This document shows, piece after piece, positions 1 through 8,646 of a DNA stretch of 45,354 nt (the stretch's first letter is position 1; every line of letters begins with the position of its first letter). The stretch is from UBA2108 sp963925495 (GTDB lineage: Bacteria > Bacteroidota > Bacteroidia > Flavobacteriales_G > Salibacteraceae): positions 1-45,354 of the forward strand of contig CAWUST010000017.1 in assembly GCA_963925495.1 (NCBI GenBank), given 5' to 3'. The notes under the pieces are model-generated. The model was not told the origin of the DNA. It did not search any database and saw only the letters and a list, made by a program, of their open reading frames with translations. The position numbers were made by a program, and so were the translations under genes.

Positions 1-749
1 AGATTAACCCCGTTGATATAATTTGCGGCAGGACTGGCTAAAAAAGCAATTGCATTTGCCACTTCTTCTGGTTTACCAACTCGTTGCATAGGAACTTGGC
101 TTTTGAAACCAGCCATAATCTCCTCTTTGGTTTTACCCAACTTTTCCGCTTTGTTTTTTATAATAGAACTCAACCTTGCTGTACTAGTTGCACCTGGCAA
201 AACATTGTTTACCGTAATATTAAATTGCCCTAATTCGTTTGCTAATGTTTTTGACCAATTGGCAACAGCCCCTCTAATTGTATTAGAAACACCCAAGCCG
301 TTTAAAGGAATTTTTACAGAGGTTGAAATTACATTTACAATTCTTCCATAACCACTCGCTTTCATTCCGGGAACTAAAGCGGTAGCTAAAATATGATTAC
401 AAATTAAATGCTGATTAAAAGCAATTCGAAACTGGCCTATTTCTGCATCAATTGCCAAACCACCTGGAGGGCCGCCTGTATTATTAATCAAGATATTATA
501 AGAGTTTCCCGCGTCTAAATGTTCTTTTAAAGTTGCATCAAGTTTGTCTGGAAAATTAAAATCGGCAACCAAATAATTATGTTTTTCTGAGTTAGGTAAA
601 CTAGAAACCGCTTCTTTTAATCGTTCCTCATTTCTTGCAACAAGTGTAACCGTTGCACCGAATGCGACCAAAGCTTCTGCAGCAGCCAAACCAATGCCTT
701 GAGTGCTTCCGCACACCAAAGCATTTTTACCAGTAAGATCTAAATCCAT
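1..749 (-). CDS. SDR-family oxidoreductase with atypical active site (3' end beyond window)
   Basis: The frame starts with ATG at 749 (MDLDLTGKNALVCGSTQGIG) and runs off the left edge. The N-terminal Rossmann motif GSTQGIG (in place of TGxxxGIG) and the later NNTGGPPGG stretch place it in the short-chain dehydrogenase/reductase superfamily. The region that should hold the catalytic YxxxK reads GLGVSNTIRG around residues 150-160, so Tyr and Lys are replaced by Val and Ile, while a Ser-containing STSV stretch is kept. Established knowledge: a divergent SDR subgroup annotated as 3-oxoacyl-ACP reductase-like is known to lack the tetrad. The substrate is unknown. Its start codon directly abuts the stop of the upstream metalloprotease gene on the same strand (zero spacing), suggesting co-transcription. 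SDR fold is sure; the activity is not. Confidence 0.85.
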   Translation of the reverse strand, partial: MDLDLTGKNALVCGSTQGIGLAAAEALVAFGATVTLVARNEERLKEAVSSLPNSEKHNYLVADFNFPDKLDATLKEHLDAGNSYNILINNTGGPPGGLAIDAEIGQFRIAFNQHLICNHILATALVPGMKASGYGRIVNVISTSVKIPLNGLGVSNTIRGAVANWSKTLANELGQFNITVNNVLPGATSTARLSSIIKNKAEKLGKTKEEIMAGFKSQVPMQRVGKPEEVANAIAFLASPAANYINGVN

Positions 750-3170
750 TTATTGAACTAAAAGTTTTTGTGTTTTTGTAATTCCATTAACAGATACATT
801 CACCACAAATATTCCGGCAGTAAGCACACCTTCTTCCATTATAAAACGAGCCTTGTATTCTGTTTCAGTTTTTGACCATACTTTTTGACCTTGAATTGAA
901 TAGACATTAACTTGAACGTTATCGTCATTTGCATTTTCTAATTGAATATTTACCAAGCCGTTGCTCGGGTTCGGATAAATTGCAACTAAAAACTCACCTG
1001 TATTATCTAGGCTTTCTAAGCCAACAAAAGGCCCCCCATTAATATCAACCTTTCCTTTTCCTGTGCTACTTACCGTAAACTTCCATTCAAAACTCCAATT
1101 GGAGGTGTTTGAACCTCGAACAGCTCTAACTCTCCAGAAGTATGTTGTGCCCGGTGTTAGGTTTTCAGCATAAAACCGCGTATCGCTATTTTTTGGTGAA
1201 GGTCCTAAATAAACATTGCTACCACTATACACCAAATTACTGAAATCGCTTTTATCCGATAATTCGTATTCGTATTTATCAATAACTGGAACAGCTTTCC
1301 AGTCGAGATAGACACTGCTTGCAACGCTATCTAAATTATTAGAAGGAAACTCCAAGATAGGTACATCGGCAATATTTCCTGTAATGTTAATGTTGTCTAA
1401 AAAGAAGTTATTGTCACCTCTATTTTCAACCTCAAACTTGATTAACCCATTTTGAACCATGTCGGCTCCAGTAAAATTAGTTATAGAAATAGGTAACCAA
1501 TCTGTTTTTGCCTGCGGTAAGTATGAATTATCCATTATTTTACCATTATTAACGCTGGTACTTAACGAGCTGTATTTAAGCTTCCAGGTTTCGCCACAAT
1601 CATTAGAATAATAGACTTTAAATTTTGTTTGCCCTGCAAAAGTTCCAGAACTTTTAGATGCATGTGCAAGGTAAAATTCTAATTTAGGCTTAACCACGTT
1701 ACTTAAATCAACAGGTGCAGTTACAATGGACTCAAATTGACCATAAGTATTTTTAATATTTTCAAGCATTAAATAGTTTTCACCAGCAAACGAATTTCCT
1801 TTTTCTACTTTCCAATAAACATCGTCCCTGTCTTCATTTTCAGCAACCCAATTGACAGCGATAGACTCTGTACTTCCTTCAAACCCTTCTAATAAAGGTA
1901 AAAACGAACCAACACTGTTATTAATCATAATGTAATCGTCTACCAATTTAGTTTTGGTAATGTTATCCGCGCTTTTAACGGTTAACTTAACCTTAAAAGA
2001 ACCAGGTCTAGAATAGGTTACAACAGGATTTTTAGCATTTGAAATTTTTGGCGTACCCTCTTCAAATTCCCATTTCCACGTTACTGCACCGTTTAATGAT
2101 TGATCCTTAAATAGCACAGGTTCATCTACACAGGCATAGTTCTTTGTACTTGAAAAATCAGCAAGTTCCATGTCTAATACACCAGCTTTTATATTATTTG
2201 CCTTTGAAACTAAATCTCTTCTTTCGGCAGTTGGAGAATTTAAAGCCGCTCTCATTCTTGATACCTGCCCTTGAGTGAACATATTGGAACAATAAGAATA
2301 TTCCATATAATTTTGAACATTATCGAACGATCCACAAGAAGTACCATTAGCATTACAAGACCTCCATCCTATTGTTAGTGGCGTATCCCCAACTCTATCG
2401 TCATCACTGCAGTTTGTGCTTGCTGCGGGTGTATTACCGCTGCCCCAAGTATGTAATAAGTTAAGCCAATGGCCAATTTCATGAGTTAAAGCCCTAGACC
2501 TCCTATAATTTCCTTGTCTAACAGAAGAAAAATAATTGTATAATAAAATTATTCCATCTTTAGTAGGTCTTCTGTTAGCCCCACTTGGCAAAAATGTATA
2601 TCCTGCGGCACCGCTAGTAATCGCCTTAACCAACCACACATTCAAGTAGGTGTTCCGAGGCCAAACATTCAGTTTAGCGTTTTCACCACCTTGATTAGTA
2701 AGACTTGTTCTAATTCTGTCAATTCCATTAGTTACATTACCCTGCGGGTCTCTTCGTGCTAACCTAAACTCGATTTTTGCCTCACCCGTAATACTTTTAA
2801 ATCGAGAGACAACATCACCTAAGTCATCATTCCTCATTTGGAAATCTTCATTCAATATTCGCATAGCGTCATGAACCTCAGTATTCGTAATGTTTTCTGG
2901 GCCATCTTCATGCAAAATATGAAACACTACAGGAATAATGTAATCTACCCCTGCTCTAGATGGGTTTTGAAATTCTTGAGCAATGTAATCTGCGGTAAAC
3001 TTTTCCAGCTTTGCTTCTTCTGCGTCAATATCAGAAGCTAAATGCGGATACATTTTTTTCAGAGTTTCGTTCAACATTATATCATCTTCTGAAAACTCAG
3101 TTTCGTGATCGCGTTGCGCAAAGCCCACAATACTGAACAATATCAACGCTGCTAATAGTCTAATTTTCAT
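750..3170 (-). CDS. Secreted M43-type metalloprotease with PKD, FnIII-like and T9SS sorting domains
   Basis: Exported zinc protease. The preferred start is the second Met (MKIRLLAALILFSIVGFAQ), giving 806 residues with a clean signal peptide; an in-frame ATG four codons upstream (3182) gives 810. Counting from the upstream ATG, the zinc-binding motif HEIGHWLNLLH lies at 234-244 (three His ligands and Glu235), followed by a Met-turn YMEYS, as in pappalysin/M43 peptidases. A PKD-like Ig domain follows (about 345-420), then a region likely to be a jelly-roll domain, an FnIII-like segment (about 640-735), and a C-terminal YPNPSNG...KTQKLLVQ segment typical of type A T9SS sorting domains. It should cross the inner membrane by Sec and the outer membrane by T9SS, then be released or surface-anchored. 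Probable role: protein degradation outside the cell; the substrate is not predictable. Confidence 0.93.
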   Translation of the reverse strand: MKIRLLAALILFSIVGFAQRDHETEFSEDDIMLNETLKKMYPHLASDIDAEEAKLEKFTADYIAQEFQNPSRAGVDYIIPVVFHILHEDGPENITNTEVHDAMRILNEDFQMRNDDLGDVVSRFKSITGEAKIEFRLARRDPQGNVTNGIDRIRTSLTNQGGENAKLNVWPRNTYLNVWLVKAITSGAAGYTFLPSGANRRPTKDGIILLYNYFSSVRQGNYRRSRALTHEIGHWLNLLHTWGSGNTPAASTNCSDDDRVGDTPLTIGWRSCNANGTSCGSFDNVQNYMEYSYCSNMFTQGQVSRMRAALNSPTAERRDLVSKANNIKAGVLDMELADFSSTKNYACVDEPVLFKDQSLNGAVTWKWEFEEGTPKISNAKNPVVTYSRPGSFKVKLTVKSADNITKTKLVDDYIMINNSVGSFLPLLEGFEGSTESIAVNWVAENEDRDDVYWKVEKGNSFAGENYLMLENIKNTYGQFESIVTAPVDLSNVVKPKLEFYLAHASKSSGTFAGQTKFKVYYSNDCGETWKLKYSSLSTSVNNGKIMDNSYLPQAKTDWLPISITNFTGADMVQNGLIKFEVENRGDNNFFLDNINITGNIADVPILEFPSNNLDSVASSVYLDWKAVPVIDKYEYELSDKSDFSNLVYSGSNVYLGPSPKNSDTRFYAENLTPGTTYFWRVRAVRGSNTSNWSFEWKFTVSSTGKGKVDINGGPFVGLESLDNTGEFLVAIYPNPSNGLVNIQLENANDDNVQVNVYSIQGQKVWSKTETEYKARFIMEEGVLTAGIFVVNVSVNGITKTQKLLVQ

Positions 3171-3254
3171 AATATTCCCCACAATTTTAAAAGTTTACAA
3201 AAGTATCATTTTATACCTACCACGTTTAGCGCGGCTATAAGGTTGGCTTTTAGC

Positions 3255-3281
3255 TTTGCATTGTCAAAAAGTTTACCTTTA
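3255..3281 (+). promoter_or_regulatory. Candidate promoter for 3-hydroxyanthranilate dioxygenase
   Basis: TTTG at 3255-3258 and TACCTTTA at 3274-3281 resemble the Bacteroidetes -33 TTTG and -7 TAnnTTTG boxes. The last base of the -7 box deviates and the spacing is 15 bases, slightly short. It lies 23 bases before the ATG of the dioxygenase gene. Confidence 0.4.
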
Positions 3282-3304
3282 CAAGGTTAAAAAAACAAAA
3301 AAGT

Positions 3305-3835
3305 ATGAGTTTAAGAATGCCCTTTAATTTAGGTAAGTGGATTGAAGAGAACCGCGATTTATTGAAACCGCCTGTTGGAAATAAAAATTTGTACGTAGAA
3401 GCCGGGGATTTTATAGTTATGATAGTTGGCGGGCCAAACGCAAGAAAAGATTATCATTATAACGAGACAGAAGAATGGTTTTTTCAAGTGGAAGGTGATA
3501 TAAATGTTCGGGTACAAGTTGATGGAAAACCTCTTGATGTGCCTATAAAAGAAGGCGAAATGTTTTTGTTGCCTTCTAAAATGCCACACTCCCCAATGCG
3601 GGGAGAAAACACCGTCGGTATAGTAATAGAGCGTGTTAGGCTGGGCAGCGATTGCAATGACGGTCTTATGTGGTTTTGCGACGAATGCAACAACAAATTA
3701 CACGAGTCTTATTTTCCTCTAGAAAACATTGAAAAAGATTTTTTACCTCGATTCAAAGAGTTTTATAGTTCTAAAAAACTAAGAACATGCAATAATTGTG
3801 CGAGTATTATGGATGCGGACCCGCGTTTTGTTTAG
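3305..3835 (+). CDS. nbaC: 3-hydroxyanthranilate 3,4-dioxygenase
   Basis: Cytoplasmic non-haem Fe(II) cupin enzyme that opens the ring of 3-hydroxyanthranilate; the product cyclises to quinolinate, the precursor of NAD. The 176-residue length fits the bacterial family. The iron ligands can be read as His51, Glu57 (within DYHYNETEEWFF) and His95 (KMPHSP). The C-terminal tail carries the second, rubredoxin-like metal site with Cys125/Cys128 (CDEC) and Cys162/Cys165 (CNNC), typical of the bacterial rather than the animal form. Its stop overlaps the stop of hemW on the opposite strand by 4 bases, so there is no room for a terminator between them. Tryptophan 2,3-dioxygenase lies 3 kb away, supporting a kynurenine pathway; the intervening enzymes are not in this window. 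Confidence 0.95.
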   Translation: MSLRMPFNLGKWIEENRDLLKPPVGNKNLYVEAGDFIVMIVGGPNARKDYHYNETEEWFFQVEGDINVRVQVDGKPLDVPIKEGEMFLLPSKMPHSPMRGENTVGIVIERVRLGSDCNDGLMWFCDECNNKLHESYFPLENIEKDFLPRFKEFYSSKKLRTCNNCASIMDADPRFV

Positions 3836-4959
3836 GACACCCTGAACAAATCTGATGCAATTTTATCGGCAAATAATTTTCCTTTTTGCGTTAACACCAC
3901 ATTGCTATTCTTTAGAAGAAGTAAACTGTTTTTAATAGGGTTTTCTAAGTCTATCTTAAGTTGGAGGATAAAACTGTCAGGAAAGCTTTCTTGAATAAAG
4001 TCTAAATCTATCCCCCATTTAGTTCTAAGGCCTGTCATTATAAACTCATTAAACCTATCGGTTTCCGATAAATATTCCCACTCAAAGCCCTTGTCATCTT
4101 TTAAAAGATCACAGTATTTATTCGTGTTGGCAATGTTTATTTTTCTATTGATTCCATTAAAAGAATGAGCAGATGGCCCTAAACCGAGATAGGATGTTCC
4201 CTGCCAATAGGAGGTGTTGTGTTTGGACTCAAACCCTTTCAGTGCAAAATTCGATATTTCGTAATGGTCATATTTACTACCCACTAAATTATCCATCAGT
4301 GCTTCAAACTGACTAATAACCACGTTTTCAGAAGGCAAAACAACCCTTTTCTTTTTTACTTGGTAATCAAGTTGGGTACCTGATTCAATCGTTAAGCAAT
4401 AAGAAGAAATATGATTTGGTTGAAGCTTAATAATGGTTTCGAGGTTTTTTTCCCAAGAAATGAGATCCGAATTGGGAATACCATAAATAAGGTCCAAATT
4501 AAAATTTGAAAAACCAGCCTTTTTTATTGCATTCACAGCGTCCAAAGCCTCTTTGCCTGTGTGTCTTCTTCCTAACAACGTCAATTCATTATCATGAAAA
4601 CTTTGAATCCCCATGCTCAGTCGATTCACGCCTATTGAATAAAGCGCCTTGGCCGAGTTCAGATTAATATCGTCAGGGTTACATTCTAAAGTAATCTCTA
4701 CATTTTTAGTTACCTTAAAATTTTTCTTAATTTCATTTAAAATTCTCTCTATTTCTTTAGCAGATAATTGGGATGGAGTTCCCCCTCCAAAATAAATAGT
4801 TGAAATTTCGTTTTCGTCAAGAAACCCTTTTCTTAATTCGATTTCATGACAAATGGTGTTTAAAAACTTTTCCTTAAACTGAAGGTGTGTGGTAAAGTAG
4901 AAATCACAATAGGTACATGCGTGACCACAAAATGGAATATGAATATAAATGCCAGCCAT
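3832..4959 (-). CDS. hemW: Radical SAM family haem chaperone HemW
   Basis: Formerly annotated as oxygen-independent coproporphyrinogen III oxidase; HemW is now regarded as a haem-delivery protein. At 375 residues it is the usual size of HemW and shorter than true HemN. The N-terminus MAGIYIHIPFCGHACTYCDF carries the CxxxCxxC cluster motif at Cys11, Cys15 and Cys18 for the radical-SAM 4Fe-4S cluster. It lacks the extra Cys after the motif typical of HemN (Phe-Tyr-Phe follows). FGGGTPS is the glycine-rich SAM-binding stretch, and GIQSFHDNELTLLGRRH is characteristic of the family. It is transcribed away from the sensor kinase gene, 68 bases downstream of its stop. Confidence 0.93.
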   Translation of the reverse strand: MAGIYIHIPFCGHACTYCDFYFTTHLQFKEKFLNTICHEIELRKGFLDENEISTIYFGGGTPSQLSAKEIERILNEIKKNFKVTKNVEITLECNPDDINLNSAKALYSIGVNRLSMGIQSFHDNELTLLGRRHTGKEALDAVNAIKKAGFSNFNLDLIYGIPNSDLISWEKNLETIIKLQPNHISSYCLTIESGTQLDYQVKKKRVVLPSENVVISQFEALMDNLVGSKYDHYEISNFALKGFESKHNTSYWQGTSYLGLGPSAHSFNGINRKINIANTNKYCDLLKDDKGFEWEYLSETDRFNEFIMTGLRTKWGIDLDFIQESFPDSFILQLKIDLENPIKNSLLLLKNSNVVLTQKGKLFADKIASDLFRVS

Positions 4960-5027
4960 TATTTGCTCCTCGTTAAGTTTCTTCCCAATAACGATTCTGA
5001 ATTCTCACAAGCTGAAGTTCTATCTTG

Positions 5028-6557
5028 CTATGAAACACTCTTTTTTTCACTTTTCGATAGTGTAATTCTAAAGGTTGTTCCCTCGTTAATTTTTGTGTGT
5101 TTTACAACAACTTTTCCTTTGTGATAATCTTCAACAATTCGTTTTGTTAAAGTTAACCCCAATCCCCAACCACGTCCTTTGGTCGTATATCCAGGTTTAA
5201 AAACATCTTTTTTCTTTTTGGGAGACATTCCTTTGCCGGTATCCACAATATCAAGAAACACAAACTGATCGTTTTCTGTTATCCCAAATTCAATTTTACC
5301 TTTTCCGGCCATTGCATCTACTGCATTTCTTACCAAATTCTCAATTACCCAATGAAAAAGCGGGACATTCAACATTGCGTGTATGTTGCTGCCATTCTCA
5401 TGTAAAACAAAATTTACTTTTTTTGAACTCCGCGTTTTCATATAAGCTAAAATTGGCTCCAAGGCTTGTTTTACATTTTGACTTTTTAATTCTGGAAGGG
5501 ATCCTATTTTTGAAAATCGCTCGGTGATAGTTTGAAGCCTATCCACATCTTTCTGTAACTCCTCCGCCATAACCGGATCCGTTTTTTTGGCTTTCATATA
5601 CTCTACCCAGCCCATTAACGATGAAAGTGGAGTGCCTAATTGATGTGCGGTTTCTTTAGCCATGCCCACCCAAACTTGATTTTGTTCTGCTCTTCTAGAA
5701 GTACTGAATAGTACATACCCAATGAGAATAAAAATTCCAATTACCCCAAATTGAATAAAAGGATAATACTTTAATTGAATTAAAATAGCAGAGTCTTTGT
5801 AGTAGATGAAATTAGTATGTCCCTTTTGTAGACTAATTTCAATAGGACGGTTCTGGCTGGCTAGTTCCGTAATTATTATTTGGTGGTTCATACTGTCTTC
5901 TAAAACAGTAGAGTCCATGTTTCCCCATGCTATTATTTTGGTTCTGCTTGAATCTGTAATTATTACCGGTACACTTGCACTATTACTAACCACTTCAGAA
6001 ATAAAAGACTCTTCTAAATCAGAAAAAGTGTGTTTAAGTTCTGCAAAAATTCGTGAATCGTCGTAATACAAATAGTCAATTTGGTTGTTTAGGTAAACAA
6101 TTTCAATGGGCTTGTATTTGCTTCCCATTCGTAGAACCTCGTCAGAAAGTTGTTTTGTAGTATGTTCTATTTCAGGATCTAAATTTCTGTGAGATTTTAC
6201 CCTGCCCTCGTTGTCTGTCCAAATAACAGGAACCGTCGTATTGTCTTGTAATATTTGAGTAAGAAAAGTGATGTCAATATTTGGAGAGTCTCCAGACAGG
6301 CGTTTTGTTGCCTCAACTAACATTTTTACTTTTTTTCTTTCCTCTATTCTTAAATCATTAAATAGTTGATCCGTATAACTCACCAAACGAGCTTTTTTCT
6401 TTAAAGCTTCCGCCCAAATTTTTACTGAGTTTCGTTCTTCTGCTGCAATATCCTCAACCAGGGTTTTGGTATACCAAAACGAGGCGAGGATTATTATTAC
6501 TCCCACTACTAGCAGAATTGTCTTCCAAAGTTGTTTACGTCTGTAAATATTTGCCAT
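5028..6557 (-). CDS. Membrane sensor histidine kinase with duplicated extracytoplasmic half
   Basis: 509 residues. TM1 is at about 11-30 and TM2 at about 268-286; the 240 residues between them should face the periplasm. The kinase core has an H-box AHQLGTPLSSLMGW (phospho-acceptor His305), an N-box NLVRNAVDAM, and G-boxes DTGKGM and GWGLGL. No response regulator gene sits beside it. The sensor region looks internally duplicated: residues about 98-176 and 185-265 share, at a constant offset of 88, VPV, TD, PIEI, YYxDS and a final LK. No named sensor domain was recognised. It is followed by hemW on the same strand, but the signal sensed is unknown. Possible promoter: TACCTTTA just upstream on the minus strand. 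Confidence 0.9.
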   Translation of the reverse strand: MANIYRRKQLWKTILLVVGVIIILASFWYTKTLVEDIAAEERNSVKIWAEALKKKARLVSYTDQLFNDLRIEERKKVKMLVEATKRLSGDSPNIDITFLTQILQDNTTVPVIWTDNEGRVKSHRNLDPEIEHTTKQLSDEVLRMGSKYKPIEIVYLNNQIDYLYYDDSRIFAELKHTFSDLEESFISEVVSNSASVPVIITDSSRTKIIAWGNMDSTVLEDSMNHQIIITELASQNRPIEISLQKGHTNFIYYKDSAILIQLKYYPFIQFGVIGIFILIGYVLFSTSRRAEQNQVWVGMAKETAHQLGTPLSSLMGWVEYMKAKKTDPVMAEELQKDVDRLQTITERFSKIGSLPELKSQNVKQALEPILAYMKTRSSKKVNFVLHENGSNIHAMLNVPLFHWVIENLVRNAVDAMAGKGKIEFGITENDQFVFLDIVDTGKGMSPKKKKDVFKPGYTTKGRGWGLGLTLTKRIVEDYHKGKVVVKHTKINEGTTFRITLSKSEKKSVS

Positions 6558-6763
6558 TTCTTTTTAGAGGGGGTAAAGGTAAGAGCTGTAGGTTGTAAAA
6601 AGCTAATCTAACTTCAAATTCTAGGAATGATTGCAATACAAAGAATAAATTTTTAATATAGTTTTTCATTTTGAGTATTTAGGAAATGAAAATCTAGAGA
6701 AAAAACGTTCCAACCAATTTACGAAACAAAACACCAGAACAAAACAAAATTAAAGTTCGAATC

Positions 6764-7678
6764 TTACACTTCTCCCCAATTATCCAATTCTTCTTGACTC
6801 AACAATTCCGGAAAAAACATTCTTCTCTGGAACTTGGGATGTAAATATTTTTTCCAATCAGAACCACCAGTAGCAGCTTTTACTTCTTGACCGTGTTCTA
6901 AATAATGCTCCGCAGTTCTTAGATGAACAAGTGGCCATCGAACGTTAAAAGTCTGGTCAAAACCTTTCATTAAAGCAATTAGTTCCTCCGTTTTTTCTTC
7001 TTCCGGCAGACTTACAAATTGTTGCCATAAATTGCGGGTTTGATAAGTTGTGGCCAGTTTCTTAAAACCAACTAAATATTTCTCTTCAAATTGCTGAAGC
7101 GTTAGGGATTTTTTACCCGTTTTTCTGTCAATTCCTGCGGCTTGCCAGTATATCCAGTTGAAAAGTTCATCTATGTTTTGACTTCCCTTCATTTCTTCCT
7201 TTTTGTGGGAATAAACTAGGTTCCACAAATCGGTACAGAAAAATTCAATTTCTCTAAATGTAGCAGACTGAAAACCACTTGCAGGCGTAAGAGTATGTCT
7301 AAATTGATCGTATTGCTTCGGGTCCATTCCTTCGCGCATTACATCAAAACTCATTTGGGCTACTTCTGTATAACGTTGAGCTCTTTTAAGTTTTTCTAAT
7401 AAAACAGCACCAGTAATACCTTCGGCCATGGTTGCTTGTTCTAGTTCATGCGTTACCAATTTTAATAGTAACTCAGTAACCTGATGATACATTAAAAAGG
7501 TTACTTCGTCTGGAAAATCAGTACGAGTTTTTTGGAGACTGAAAAGAGCATCTACTTGAATATAATCCCAATAGTTAATCGATTTTGCGTGCAACAAACC
7601 CTGTAAATAAGCGTCCATTGGCTGTTTTTGTTGCTTGTACTTCTCTTCTATTTTTTCTAATATTTCGTCTCGTGTCAT
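6764..7678 (-). CDS. kynA: Tryptophan 2,3-dioxygenase
   Basis: Haem enzyme that opens the indole ring of tryptophan to N-formylkynurenine, the first step of the kynurenine pathway. Family landmarks: FLMYHQVTELLLKLVTHELE near the N-terminus, FRHTLTPASGFQSATFREIE in the middle, and HLRTAEHYLEHG (likely haem-ligating His) followed by TGGSDWKKYL at the C-terminus. I place the start at ATG 7678 (MTRDEILEKIEEKYKQQKQP, 304 residues); an in-frame TTG at 7702 is less likely, since it lies in a perfect palindrome near a likely promoter. With 3-hydroxyanthranilate dioxygenase in the same window, tryptophan-to-NAD synthesis is a reasonable inference. Confidence 0.94.
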   Translation of the reverse strand: MTRDEILEKIEEKYKQQKQPMDAYLQGLLHAKSINYWDYIQVDALFSLQKTRTDFPDEVTFLMYHQVTELLLKLVTHELEQATMAEGITGAVLLEKLKRAQRYTEVAQMSFDVMREGMDPKQYDQFRHTLTPASGFQSATFREIEFFCTDLWNLVYSHKKEEMKGSQNIDELFNWIYWQAAGIDRKTGKKSLTLQQFEEKYLVGFKKLATTYQTRNLWQQFVSLPEEEKTEELIALMKGFDQTFNVRWPLVHLRTAEHYLEHGQEVKAATGGSDWKKYLHPKFQRRMFFPELLSQEELDNWGEV

Positions 7679-7697
7679 ATTTCTTGTTTTAAAGAAC

Positions 7698-7720
7698 GCC
7701 AAATTTGGCTAAAAATAACC
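7698..7720 (-). promoter_or_regulatory. Palindrome and -7-like box upstream of kynA
   Basis: GCCAAATTTGGC at 7698-7709 is a perfect 12-base palindrome. Just upstream on the minus strand, TATTTTTA (about 7710-7717) resembles the TAnnTTTG -7 box with one mismatch, with a TTG about 16 bases further up. The palindrome lies where an operator just after the start of transcription could sit. No regulator is known, so this is only suggestive. Confidence 0.3.
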
Positions 7721-7826
7721 AAAACGACGCTGACAATAATCATAGATTAAATTAGAGCGGTCATTTTAGAACGGGAATTGGCCACACATTAGTTCAAATT
7801 TTGGTTTCATTTAGCTTCACTTTGTA

Positions 7827-8191
7827 ATGAGCTAAATAAGGATAAAGGATCTCGTCAAGATATTTTTGACCTCGTAGATGCATTTTACAAGAAAATAAGA
7901 GTAGACGAAATGTTGGGGGCCATATTTAACAAATCCATTAAAAATTGGTCGGAGCATTTAGAAAAACTTACCGATTTCTGGTAATCTTAGATACTGTTTA
8001 CAAAGAAGTTTAAACGAGGCTCGCCGCAAGCTCATATAGTTTTAGATAAGCGTGACGGACACACCATTTCGAATGCACACTTTGGACATTGGATGAATGT
8101 TTGGTTTGAAACAGTTGATGAATTATAGAAAGGGTATATAGCGGACCAAACCAAACATAATGCACGAAAAATGAGGGAAGCTAGAAATTAA
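7827..8191 (+). pseudogene. Group III truncated haemoglobin, decayed
   Basis: No open gene is present, but one frame reads RQDIFDLVDAFYKKIR, DEMLGAIFNKSIKNW and SEHLEKLTDFW, then PQAHIVLDKRDGHTIS and HFGHWMNVWFETVDEL, and ends with NARKMREARN and a stop. This order is that of group III truncated haemoglobins (2-on-2 globins): the FY-K-R helix, the IFN-W-EH-KL-FW block, a proximal His (in PQAH) and the WL-FxxxxDEL end. The frame is kept throughout but broken by three stop codons: TAA 7982-7984, TAG 7988-7990 and TAG 8126-8128. The likely ATG (7827) is in a different frame, so the start is also damaged. Such a protein would bind O2 or NO; this copy cannot make it. Confidence 0.85.
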
Positions 8192-8295
8192 AAGCTATTC
8201 CGAAATAATGAATCAAAAAGCGCAAAAGCGGACACCAAATGTCTTTTGGTTGAGGAAAGCCAAAAAGAGGAATTGCTGGTTAGTTCTTTTGCGAG

Positions 8296-8556
8296 TTAAA
8301 TACTTAAATCATGACTTACTATATCCAAAATAGATAAGCGTGACGCCAACTGCATAACGATAATTGCGAGAAAATAAAGTCCAAATTTTTTCTTTTCACC
8401 TTGTTCTAGTTGAGCGATCCCCAATATACTTAGTATGAAACCAAACCCAGTAACGGGAATTACTGAATACAAAGTAAAAATAAACAGGAGTAATGTATAG
8501 TCTTTTACTTTCTGAAAAAGAGGAGGTTTTTTCAAAGAAAAAGTGAATAATACCAC
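8296..8556 (-). CDS. Small hypothetical membrane protein
   Basis: 86 residues from a GTG start, with two hydrophobic stretches (about 19-48 and 57-78) separated by a charged turn LEQGEKKKFG. The pattern ILSILGIAQLEQGEKKKF looks like a genuine small membrane protein, but I do not recognise the family. There is no ATG start, and a second minus frame (ATG at 8632, MTKVHKKYQ) overlaps the first half, so a frameshift may have split a longer gene. It lies between a dead globin and a divergently transcribed secreted protein. It could be a remnant. Confidence 0.4.
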   Translation of the reverse strand: MVLFTFSLKKPPLFQKVKDYTLLLFIFTLYSVIPVTGFGFILSILGIAQLEQGEKKKFGLYFLAIIVMQLASRLSILDIVSHDLSI

Positions 8557-8646
8557 CTAGATTCAATTGCCTTTTAAGGCTCACCGTTTGACGGCGGTTA
8601 TGGGTTTGATATTTTTTATGCACCTTTGTCATTTATTAGTATGTGT

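Noticed and set aside
8209..8295. Possible small gene after the dead haemoglobin (ATG AATCAAAAAGCG)
   Set aside because: The frame is short, runs into the antisense membrane-protein gene and resembles nothing known.
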